DNA from: WQXF01 sp031552825 | GTDB lineage: Bacteria > Bacillota > Clostridia > Christensenellales > Aristaeellaceae | Assembly (NCBI GenBank): GCA_031552825.1 | Contig: JAVBMD010000004.1 | Location: 62,001-126,000 of the forward strand | Direction: 5' to 3' | Length of the DNA: 64,000 nucleotides | Shown: in pieces, positions 15,097 through 22,319 of the stretch | How the letters are laid out: every line of letters begins with the position of its first letter | Numbering within the stretch: the first letter of the stretch is position 1 | Notes under the pieces: generated by a model | Database searches by the model: none | The model's input: the letters and a program-made list of their open reading frames with translations, nothing else | Told to the model about the DNA's origin: nothing | Translations under genes and position numbers: made by a program

Positions 15097-16809
15097 CTAT
15101 TTTCCTTTCGCTTTCTCCGTGGGCAGCCAGCGAAGCAAGCAGGCGTACAGCGCCGCCGGATCGATCGGCTTGCTTAAATAATCGCTGAAGCCCTGATTCA
15201 GCAGCGCTTCCCGCACGCCGGAGACCGCGTTGGCGGTCAGCGCCACGATGGGTACCGACGCGTTGTGCCCGCCCATGGCGCGGATGCGCAGCGTAGCCTC
15301 CACGCCGTCCATTTCCGGCATCATTTGATCCATAAGGATCAGATCGAAGGGCTGTTCCGCCGCCAATGCGATGGCTTCCACGCCGTTGGCGGCGCGCGTT
15401 GGTTCGATGCCGCAGGGCTCCAGCAGCGCCTCGACGATCAATAGGTTAATCTCGATATCATCGACGAGCAGTACCTTGGCGCCGGGCGCTATGAAGGAGG
15501 GCTCGTTGGCATCGGGCGCGGAGGCGGTGATTTCCGCTGTTATCAGCGGCAGGTGTACCGTGAAGGTGGAGCCTGCGCCGTAATGGCTCTGTACGCCAAT
15601 CTCGGCGTCCATCAGGTCGCAAAGGCGCTTGGTGATCGCCAGCCCCAGGCCGGTGCCGACGATGTTTTTGTTTTTAACAAGGTCAAGTTGCTCGAAGGGC
15701 TGGAACATGCGGCGCAGATTCTCGGTCTGGATGCCGATGCCTTGATCGATCACATCAAATCGCAAACGCTCGCCGTTCACCGAGACGCGCAGGCGAACCT
15801 CGCCGGTACGCGAGTACTTCACGGCGTTGCTGAGCAAGTTGCCCAATACTTGGCGCAGGCGGCTTTCATCGCCGACGATGGCTTCGGGTACCTCCGGCGC
15901 GACCTCCAGCGCGAAGGAGAGCCCCTTAGCGCTTGCGGATTCGCCGGTGGTCAGCGCCAGATTATCCAGCATCGGCCGTATGGCAAAGGGGGCGGGCAGG
16001 ATTTCCAGCTTGTTGGCCTCGATCTTGGAAAAGTCCAGAATGTCATTGATGACCGAAAGCAGCGAGGCCGCCGAACGGCTGATGTTGGCGACGTAAAGGT
16101 TCTGCTTTTCGTCGAGCTGCTCTTTTTTCAGCAGGTCGGAGAGACCGATGATGGCGTTCATCGGCGTACGGATTTCGTGGCTCATGTTGGCGAGGAACAT
16201 TGACTTGGTGTGGTTGGCTTGCTCGGCGGCTTCGATGGCGCGGGTCAGCTCGGTTGTATCGTGCAGCATGCACATCACGCCCATAGACTGCTCCTTTTCC
16301 CCGCGGAAGGAGAGCAGCGATACCTCGTAATGCCGCGGCTCGCCGATGCCGGAAAAGCAAATCTTTTCCGCGTAGGAATCGGCGCCGCCCTCGGCGTGGA
16401 CGCGTAGGAGCCTTCGCTCGGTGGCGTCGATCCAAGCCTCTGGCGCCACGCCATGAAAGATGGCGCGGAAGGTGTGGCCATACACGCGGTTGATGTTGAT
16501 GCCCGCCTCGCGCATCACGCTGTCTGTGCCGAGCACAAAGCACATTTCGCCATCAAACACCAGAACCAAGTCCCGCCAGTTGTCCAAAAGCAAGCGGGTG
16601 TACAGGCGCTGCGTGGCTTGCTGCGCCTGCATTTGCTCGTTGAGGAAGGACTGGGCGGTTGAGTTGGTTTGCACGGTTTTGAGCAGGTTTTCGGTCACTT
16701 TAAGCTGCCGTGATAGGATGGATTTTTCGCGCGCGAACAACGCAAGCTGATCCAGCAGCTTGCGATAGTCCTCCTCCGTTAATTCTCGAAACGGTTTGGC
16801 GGTGTCCAT
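15097..16809 (-). CDS. Hybrid sensor histidine kinase / response regulator
   Basis: 570 residues, no transmembrane helix, so cytosolic. Order: N-terminal helical region (about 1-75), PAS-like domain (about 78-190), HisKA with His211 in ANMSHEIRTPMNAIIG, HATPase (DQGIGIQ, GTGLGLAITKRL), then a receiver with Asp494 in LILMDQMMPEMDG and Lys in YLSKPID. The layout calls for a separate Hpt protein, such as the one at 9933. It lies 33 bases downstream of the FIST-domain gene and on the same strand, an arrangement known for FIST/NosP sensors that control a neighbouring kinase. AAAGGAG precedes the ATG. Confidence 0.92.
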   Translation of the reverse strand: MDTAKPFRELTEEDYRKLLDQLALFAREKSILSRQLKVTENLLKTVQTNSTAQSFLNEQMQAQQATQRLYTRLLLDNWRDLVLVFDGEMCFVLGTDSVMREAGININRVYGHTFRAIFHGVAPEAWIDATERRLLRVHAEGGADSYAEKICFSGIGEPRHYEVSLLSFRGEKEQSMGVMCMLHDTTELTRAIEAAEQANHTKSMFLANMSHEIRTPMNAIIGLSDLLKKEQLDEKQNLYVANISRSAASLLSVINDILDFSKIEANKLEILPAPFAIRPMLDNLALTTGESASAKGLSFALEVAPEVPEAIVGDESRLRQVLGNLLSNAVKYSRTGEVRLRVSVNGERLRFDVIDQGIGIQTENLRRMFQPFEQLDLVKNKNIVGTGLGLAITKRLCDLMDAEIGVQSHYGAGSTFTVHLPLITAEITASAPDANEPSFIAPGAKVLLVDDIEINLLIVEALLEPCGIEPTRAANGVEAIALAAEQPFDLILMDQMMPEMDGVEATLRIRAMGGHNASVPIVALTANAVSGVREALLNQGFSDYLSKPIDPAALYACLLRWLPTEKAKGK

Positions 16810-16842
16810 GCATGCTCCTTTTGATGCGCTGCGGATGCAAGG

Positions 16843-18024
16843 CTATAGAACGCAGGCAACGAAAGTGTAATTGTGGAAACGGTTTGTCGCCACGCCGTCC
16901 GCGCAGGAGGTGGGGCAGATCTCTCCGCTGGAATAGGAGAGCATGAAGGGGGTATCGGCGGCCATCTCGCGAGCCGCGATGCTGACCTCCAGCAGCGGAT
17001 CGGCGCCCAGCGCCAACCGACGCCCCAGACAAGAATGCATCAGCACCGTGCGCCCCGGGTGAGCGGTGCCGACGAGGCGGATGATCTCGCGCGTGGTGCG
17101 CAGCACGTCTTCCTTATCGCACACGCCGACGGTGATGCCGGCCTTTTCTGGCATGCGTCCGCCGCACAGCGCGTAGTTTTCCGGCGTTATCATGAACATG
17201 GCACGCGCCACCGGGACGCCGTCGTCTTTGCCGCCTGCATCGTCAAAGCTAATCAAAAATGGAATGGAGTTGATGCCGCTGCGAATGCGTCCGCCCTCGG
17301 CGAGGCCGATGGTCTCCAAATAGTCGACGATGCGCAGGCCGTTGACGCCCATCAACACCGGCCCGTTGGAGGCGGTGATTTCGCCGCGGTAGGGCAGGCG
17401 AGATTCGTTGGAAATCGAGGCGATATAGAACCGCGGGTCCACCGCGCCGGAGATCAATAGAAAGCTCATGCGGTCGCTATATGCCTGACCGGCATAGAGG
17501 GTTTGCGCTCCGGCGTAGGAATCGGCCTGATCGTCGGCGCAGATCGAGCCAAATACCGGCACGCGCCCGGCGAGTTCGGAGAGCGCGCCGACATAATCGT
17601 CGCCAGCGCGGGCATTGAGCAATGGCGGAAAGGCGACGATCAGCTTCACCGGCTCGCCCAACCGCGCCGCGGCTTCGCGATAGCTGGATTCGATCCCGGC
17701 GTTTAAATCGCCATCGCTGGATATCGGCGCCGTGACGCCGCCCGCGAAGCGGCAATCCTCAGCGTAGAGCACCATCAGGGTGAGCATCAGCTGGCCGGAT
17801 TCTCCGGGCACGGCTTGGGAAATGGTGGTTTCACCAATCAGCTCAAAGGGCAACGCTTCGGCCAGCGCCTGAACCACGCCGGATTCGACGAAATCACAGG
17901 CGCAGGCCACGATGCCCGCCATGCCGGGCGCAAGCGCCAACGGCGCAAGTTGCGCGAGCAGCTCTTCGACGGCTATGCGGGTATCGTCGATCTCGAACGT
18001 GTAGGCGGTTTTCGAGCAAATCAT
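16843..18024 (-). CDS. FIST-domain sensory protein (FIST_N + FIST_C), NosP-like
   Basis: 393 residues, soluble. FIST_N covers about 25-190 (AVPGESGQLMLTLMVLYAED, VFGSICADDQ) and FIST_C about 215-390 (LMGVNGLRIVDYLETIGL, then GVCDKEDVLRTTREI and VLMHSCLGRRLAL, ending FMLSYSSGEICPT). FIST domains bind small ligands; the NosP subgroup binds haem and senses nitric oxide beside histidine kinases, as here. I cannot assign a haem-ligating His with confidence. Start at ATG 18024, 7 bases after GAGGT; an upstream GTG at 18033 overlaps that site. Probably the first gene of a FIST-kinase operon. Confidence 0.85.
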   Translation of the reverse strand: MICSKTAYTFEIDDTRIAVEELLAQLAPLALAPGMAGIVACACDFVESGVVQALAEALPFELIGETTISQAVPGESGQLMLTLMVLYAEDCRFAGGVTAPISSDGDLNAGIESSYREAAARLGEPVKLIVAFPPLLNARAGDDYVGALSELAGRVPVFGSICADDQADSYAGAQTLYAGQAYSDRMSFLLISGAVDPRFYIASISNESRLPYRGEITASNGPVLMGVNGLRIVDYLETIGLAEGGRIRSGINSIPFLISFDDAGGKDDGVPVARAMFMITPENYALCGGRMPEKAGITVGVCDKEDVLRTTREIIRLVGTAHPGRTVLMHSCLGRRLALGADPLLEVSIAAREMAADTPFMLSYSSGEICPTSCADGVATNRFHNYTFVACVL

Positions 18025-18140
18025 TGGCCTCACCTCAAAGTATTCTTATAGGGACACATACATTTTCGATTTCAATAATACACCATTATTTTGGAAAAGA
18101 AAAGGCTGCGCCATATTAACTTTGTAAAAAATTTCACAAG

Positions 18141-18169
18141 TTGATCCGCCGCCCTGATTGTGGTACACT
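18141..18169 (+). promoter_or_regulatory. Promoter of the aminosugar operon
   Basis: TTGATC (18141-18146), 17-base spacer, TACACT (18164-18169). Transcription would begin near 18176, so a translation start at the open GTG 18160 is excluded and the leader is very short. Confidence 0.75.
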
Positions 18170-18195
18170 TTACATTCATTAGGGGGGTGAAGAGG

Positions 18196-19329
18196 CTGAT
18201 TCACTTTAATGTGCCGCCGTTTTCCGGCAAAGAAATGGATTATATGCTTCGGGCGGTCCAGAACGGCAAAATCAGCGGCGACGGGGAGTTTACGCGCCTT
18301 TGCCGCGCGTGGCTGGAACGGCGCGCGCTGGGCGACGCGGGCAGCGCGCTGCTTACCACTTCCTGTACCCACGCGCTAGAGATGTGCGCGCTGCTGTTGG
18401 ACATTCAGCCGGGGGATGAGGTTATCATGCCCTCGTTCACCTTCGTATCCACCGCCGACGCCTTCGTGCTGCGCGGCGCGCGCATCGTATTTGTCGATAT
18501 CCGGCCCGATACGATGAATATAGACGAGACGCTGATCGAGCCCGCGATAACCGCGCGCACCCGCGCCATCGTGCCGGTACACTATGCCGGGGTGGGGTGC
18601 GAGATGGATGTGATCTGCGAAATCGCTTCGCGCCACGGTCTGGCCGTGGTGGAAGACGCCGCGCAGGGCGTGATGTCCGCCTATCGGGGCAAGCCGCTGG
18701 GCTCCTTCGGCGTTTTTGGCTGCCTGAGCTTTCACGAAACAAAGAACTATTCGATGGGCGAGGGCGGCGCGTTGCTTATCAACAACCCGGAATATCTTGC
18801 CCGCGCAGAGATCGTCCGCGAGAAGGGCACCAACCGCAGCCGCTTTTTCCGGGGAGAGGTCGATAAATATACGTGGGTGGAGGCCGGTTCTTCCTATTTG
18901 CCCAGCGATCTGAACGCCGCCTACCTGTGGGCGCAACTGGAGGTCGCGGAGGAGATGCTGGAGCGGCGGCTGGGGCACTGGCGGCGCTACGCGCAGGCGT
19001 TGGCTCCGCTGGCCGAGGCTGGACGCATTGCGCTGCCGCAAGTGCCTGCCCATTGCACTCACAACGCGCACATGTTTTACATCAAGCTGGACGACGCGCT
19101 GCAGCGCCAGGCGTTGATCGAGCACCTGAAGGCGCGCGGCGCGCAGGCGGTGTTTCATTATGTGCCGCTGCACTCGGCGCCTGCCGGGTTGCGCCATGGC
19201 TGCTTTCACGGAGAGGATCGCCACACCACCCGGGAGAGCGAGCGCCTGCTGCGCCTACCGATGTACGATTCTTTGCGCGACGAGGATATCGATACCGTCG
19301 TTGATGGAATCCGTGCCTTTTTTGCTTGA
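18196..19329 (+). CDS. rffA: dTDP-4-amino-4,6-dideoxygalactose transaminase
   Basis: PLP-dependent DegT/DnrJ/EryC1 aminotransferase that converts dTDP-4-keto-6-deoxyglucose to dTDP-4-amino-4,6-dideoxygalactose. Very close to E. coli RffA (WecE) as I recall it: LLDIQPGDEVIMPS, FVDIRPDTMNIDETLIE, IVPVHYAGVGCEMD, VEDAAQGVMSAY, FHETKNY (the Lys binds PLP), REKGTNRSRFFRGEVDKYTW. 377 residues. The homologous N-terminus begins M-I-P-F-N; here the matching L-I-H-F-N begins at CTG 18196, 9 bases after AGGGGG, so I propose a CTG start. GTG 18187 is the alternative but directly abuts the ribosome site. First gene of a four-gene operon. Confidence 0.93.
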   Translation: MIHFNVPPFSGKEMDYMLRAVQNGKISGDGEFTRLCRAWLERRALGDAGSALLTTSCTHALEMCALLLDIQPGDEVIMPSFTFVSTADAFVLRGARIVFVDIRPDTMNIDETLIEPAITARTRAIVPVHYAGVGCEMDVICEIASRHGLAVVEDAAQGVMSAYRGKPLGSFGVFGCLSFHETKNYSMGEGGALLINNPEYLARAEIVREKGTNRSRFFRGEVDKYTWVEAGSSYLPSDLNAAYLWAQLEVAEEMLERRLGHWRRYAQALAPLAEAGRIALPQVPAHCTHNAHMFYIKLDDALQRQALIEHLKARGAQAVFHYVPLHSAPAGLRHGCFHGEDRHTTRESERLLRLPMYDSLRDEDIDTVVDGIRAFFA

Positions 19330-19364
19330 TTTCTCCCCACACATGAACGAGGAGCGATGCATCG

Positions 19365-20327
19365 ATGAAGCCCACGCTGCTTTCTTTTGTGATCCCATGC
19401 TATCATTCGGCGGCGACCATCGGTGCGGTGGTGGGGGAGATTGCGCGCACCGTGGACGCTGCGCCCGGGTATGCGTACGAGATCGTGCTGGTCAACGACG
19501 ATCCAAGCGATGGAACTTTCGATGTGCTGCGCGAGATCTGCGCGCGGAACCCGAGGGTGCGCGCCGTCAGCCTCGCGCGGAACTTTGGCCAGCATGCCGC
19601 GCTGATGGCCGGGTTCCGGCAGGTGCGCGGTGAAATCGTCATTTGCCTGGACGACGACGGTCAAACCCCTGCCGACGAGGTCATGAAGCTGGTGTGTGCG
19701 TTGGGCGAAAAGGTGGATGTGGTCATCGCTTCGTATGAAGAGAAGCGGCATTCGCGCCTGCGCAATCTGGGCACGGCGCTCAACGAGCGGATGGCGCGCT
19801 ATCTGCTAGGCAAGCCCAAAGGGCTCTACCTCTCCAGCTATTTTGCGATGCGCCGCTTTATCGCCGACGAGGTTTCGCGGTACGACGGCGCGTATCCCTA
19901 TATAGAAGGATTGATTCTGCGCGCCACCTCGGCCATCGTCAACGTACCGGTTACGCATCGCGAGCGCGCCGATGGCAGCTCCGGCTACACTTTCAGGAAA
20001 TTGCTGACGCTGTGGATCAACGGCTTTACGGCGTTTTCGGTCAAGCCCTTGCGGGTGGCCACCTTCGCGGGGATGCTGTTTGCGGCGCTGGGCTTTTGCG
20101 CAGGGCTGTATCTGATGATCCGCCAACTGATCTCGCCTTCGGAAATCATGGGCTGGAGTTCCACGATGGTGGCGCTGCTGGTGATTGGCGGGCTGATCTT
20201 GGCCTCGCTCGGGCTGGTCGGTGAATACATCGGGCGGCTGTACATCAACATCAATAGGGCGCCGCAGTTTGTGGTGCGCGAAATCGTGGAGCATGCGGAG
20301 GAGAAGGGAGATCGGCGCGATGCCTGA
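19365..20327 (+). CDS. Polyprenyl-phosphate glycosyltransferase, GT2 (ArnC/DPM1-like)
   Basis: 320 residues. A GT-A catalytic domain (SFVIPCYHSAATIGAVVGEI, EIVLVNDDPSDGT, ICLDDDGQTP, ARNFGQHAALMAGF) is followed by two C-terminal helices (about 230-255 and 263-290) that anchor it to the membrane. Family members move a sugar from a nucleotide onto undecaprenyl or dolichyl phosphate. With the transaminase just upstream and two SMR-like genes downstream, the donor is plausibly dTDP-4-amino-4,6-dideoxygalactose or a derivative; that substrate is inference. The gene overlaps the next one by 8 bases. Confidence 0.9.
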   Translation: MKPTLLSFVIPCYHSAATIGAVVGEIARTVDAAPGYAYEIVLVNDDPSDGTFDVLREICARNPRVRAVSLARNFGQHAALMAGFRQVRGEIVICLDDDGQTPADEVMKLVCALGEKVDVVIASYEEKRHSRLRNLGTALNERMARYLLGKPKGLYLSSYFAMRRFIADEVSRYDGAYPYIEGLILRATSAIVNVPVTHRERADGSSGYTFRKLLTLWINGFTAFSVKPLRVATFAGMLFAALGFCAGLYLMIRQLISPSEIMGWSSTMVALLVIGGLILASLGLVGEYIGRLYININRAPQFVVREIVEHAEEKGDRRDA

Positions 20328-20685
20328 ACAAAGCATGCGGACGGGCGTTCGCGCAAAGGATCTGCTTGGGCTGCATGCGCTACTCTTTTTGTACGCGTGC
20401 GCCAGCGCGCTTTCTAAATTTGCTTCCGGGCAGGCGTTTTTGTCGCCTGCTTTTTTGATGGGCTACGGCGGCGCGCTGGCGCTGCTGGCGGTCTATGCGC
20501 TGCTGTGGCAGCAGGTGCTCAAGAGGATGCCGCTGTCGGTGGCCTTCGCGAACAAGGGCGTGGTGCTCGCGTGGGGAATGCTGCTGGGGAACCTCTTCTG
20601 GGGGGAATCGATTACCCTGCCCAAGCTCGGCGCGCTGGCGCTGGTGTTTGCGGGGATTTGGCTGGTGGTGAGCGAGGATGCGTAG
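20320..20685 (+). CDS. SMR/EamA-type small membrane protein, ArnE-like flippase subunit
   Basis: 121 residues with four predicted helices (LLGLHALLFLYACASALSKF, GYGGALALLAVYALLWQQV, SVAFANKGVVLAWGMLLGNL, ALALVFAGIWLVV). The VAFANKGVVL segment corresponds to the conserved SMR helix 3 region. Start ATG 20320 overlaps the glycosyltransferase stop, with GAGGAGAAGGGAG upstream. Adjacent paired SMR genes after an ArnC-like transferase mirror arnE-arnF, whose products flip undecaprenyl-phosphate aminoarabinose. Individual sequence identity is too low to claim orthology. Confidence 0.8.
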   Translation: MPEQSMRTGVRAKDLLGLHALLFLYACASALSKFASGQAFLSPAFLMGYGGALALLAVYALLWQQVLKRMPLSVAFANKGVVLAWGMLLGNLFWGESITLPKLGALALVFAGIWLVVSEDA

Positions 20686-21019
20686 AGAGACGGCAATTAC
20701 AGTATTCCTGCTGTCGGTGCTGCTGGCGGCGGTTTCGCAGGTGCTGCTCAAGCGCGGCGCCGATCGCGGATTCACCGGCCTGCACCAATACCTCAATCCG
20801 CTGACGATGTGTGCCTATGGTTTATTCTTCGGCTGTACGCTGCTGACGGTATGGGCATACCGCAGCGTGCCGCTTTCTCTGGGCGCGGTGCTGGAAAGCA
20901 CCGGCTACCTTTTCGTGACCCTGCTGAGCGCGCTGACGCTGGGCGAGCCGATCACCCGAAAAAAGGCCGTTGGCAATCTGCTGATCGTCGCCGGTGCGGT
21001 GTGGTTCGCGCTGGTATAG
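20678..21019 (+). CDS. SMR-type small membrane protein, ArnF-like flippase subunit
   Basis: 113 residues, four predicted helices: ITVFLLSVLLAAVSQVLLKRG, CAYGLFFGCTLLTVWAY, LGAVLESTGYLFVTLLSALT and VGNLLIVAGAVWFAL. GEPITRKKAVGNLLI is the typical SMR helix 4 lead-in. It overlaps the preceding SMR gene by 8 bases, so the two are coupled and probably form a heterodimer. Last gene of the operon; an intrinsic terminator follows 30 bases downstream. Confidence 0.82.
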   Translation: MRRETAITVFLLSVLLAAVSQVLLKRGADRGFTGLHQYLNPLTMCAYGLFFGCTLLTVWAYRSVPLSLGAVLESTGYLFVTLLSALTLGEPITRKKAVGNLLIVAGAVWFALV

Positions 21020-21049
21020 CAGCGCGCACGTTGCCAAGCCCTCGCACAT

Positions 21050-21078
21050 ACGCTCCCATTGAAGGGGGCGTTTTTTTT
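21050..21078 (+). terminator. Intrinsic terminator overlapping the next gene's ribosome site
   Basis: ACGCTCCC pairs with GGGGGCGT around an ATTGAA loop, then eight T. The 3' arm AAGGGGG is also the only ribosome site for TTG 21077, which lies at the end of the T-run. Confidence 0.85.
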
Positions 21079-22003
21079 GACGTACGGCTTGGCATTAGAG
21101 GGCGGGGGAGCGCGCGGCGCGGCGCATGTTGGCGTGCTGCGTGCGTTCAAGGAGCGTAACTTGTTGCCGGATTGCATCGCGGGAACAAGCGCCGGGGCGA
21201 TCGTGGCGGCGGCATACGCGTGGCGCGGGCGAGTGGAGGATGCGCTGGAGGCGCACATCCAGTGCGGAAAGATGCAAGACAGGCTGATGGATCTGAACCT
21301 GCTGGGCATGGTGAGTGGGGCGTTGCAGCTTGCGACGTTGCGCAACTTCCGCTTGGATGGCGTGTTCAAGGGCGGGCGTCTCTACCGGTGGATCGATCGC
21401 CTTACCGAGGGGGCGATGATGACGGAGGTAGCGGTGCCGCTGGCCATCCCAGCGGTGGATTTGGTTACCGGGCGGATTGTGGCATTTGCTTCGCGCGCGC
21501 CGGTTCGGGGCGTGCTGCGGCATGCTGAACCGGCGCATGCCGCCAAATCCTGTGTGCTTGGGCAGGGAGAGACGATGTGGGAGATCAATGCGCGGCTCTC
21601 CGAGGCGGTGCGCGCCTCTACGGCGGTTCCGGTGGCTTTCCGTCCGCTGCTGTTCGACGGCATGCAATTGGTGGACGGCGGGTTGCTGGAGAACCTGCCG
21701 GTAAGCGTGCTGAGCGATTTTGGTGCGGAGCGCGTCCTGGGCGTGGTGCTGGAGACGCCGGGCGAGTGTGAGCCGCCGGACGATGTGCTGGGCATCGGTT
21801 TGCGCAGCATCGATGTGATGCAGGCGCGCTTGGGGCAAAATCAGGAGGAGCGCGCCCATATGTTGCTGCGCGTGCGCTTGCCCGGCGCGGGCGGTTTGTT
21901 TGACTTCTCGCGGATCGAGGAATATGAGCGGCTGGGGTATGAGGCGGCAATACGGGCAACGCCGCGCATAAAGGCGCTTTTCAGGGAACGGCGCTTCCTT
22001 TAG
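21077..22003 (+). CDS. Patatin-like phospholipase
   Basis: 308-residue lipid acyl hydrolase, predicted cytoplasmic or membrane-associated. The oxyanion loop is LEGGGARGAAHVGVL, the nucleophile Ser lies in GTSAGAIVAA and the catalytic Asp in VDGGLLENLPVSV: the complete Ser-Asp dyad of the bacterial RssA/YlbK type. Start proposed at TTG 21077 (AAGGGGG 7-8 bases upstream); TTG 21059 lies in the terminator loop. Because that ribosome site is inside a terminator hairpin, the gene needs its own way to be transcribed or is fed by read-through. Confidence 0.88.
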   Translation: MTYGLALEGGGARGAAHVGVLRAFKERNLLPDCIAGTSAGAIVAAAYAWRGRVEDALEAHIQCGKMQDRLMDLNLLGMVSGALQLATLRNFRLDGVFKGGRLYRWIDRLTEGAMMTEVAVPLAIPAVDLVTGRIVAFASRAPVRGVLRHAEPAHAAKSCVLGQGETMWEINARLSEAVRASTAVPVAFRPLLFDGMQLVDGGLLENLPVSVLSDFGAERVLGVVLETPGECEPPDDVLGIGLRSIDVMQARLGQNQEERAHMLLRVRLPGAGGLFDFSRIEEYERLGYEAAIRATPRIKALFRERRFL

Positions 22004-22319
22004 GCGCGGAAAAATTGGCAAAAAAATTACCTAATATTAGTGCAAACCATCCTGCATGAAGGGAGGGCGATTTATTTATTATATAGAAATAAATTATTGA
22101 AAAAACCTGTTTCTAAAATCGTACTTAATAAACGTCATTAAATATACCTTAAGGCCTTTAAATCCCTTGACTTCGTTCCAATATAAATGCTAACATTGCA
22201 CCGAAAACGGGGTGATGTTCAACCCCGCTTGTGCATCTCTATAGGGGATGCATATCGCATACTAGATACCAAATCCACGCAAAAGGAAAGAAATAAAACA
22301 CAAAGGAAGCGTGACAAAA
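22004..22319 (+). other. AT-rich leader region of the giant gene
   Basis: About 316 bases, much richer in AT than the surroundings. A promoter is present: TTGACT at 22167-22172, 18-base spacer, extended -10 TGCTAACAT ending at 22196. The resulting leader of about 115 bases has two hairpins, CGGGGT/ACCCCG near 22209-22228 and GCATCTC/GGGGATGC near 22234-22252. I could not match them to a known riboswitch class. AAAGGAAG at 22302-22309 is the ribosome site. Confidence 0.6.

Noticed and set aside
22197..22260. Possible c-di-GMP or other riboswitch in the giant gene's leader
   Set aside because: The two hairpins lack the conserved tetraloop receptor, A-rich or pseudoknot segments of the c-di-GMP-I and -II classes. 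Simple hairpins are not enough evidence.
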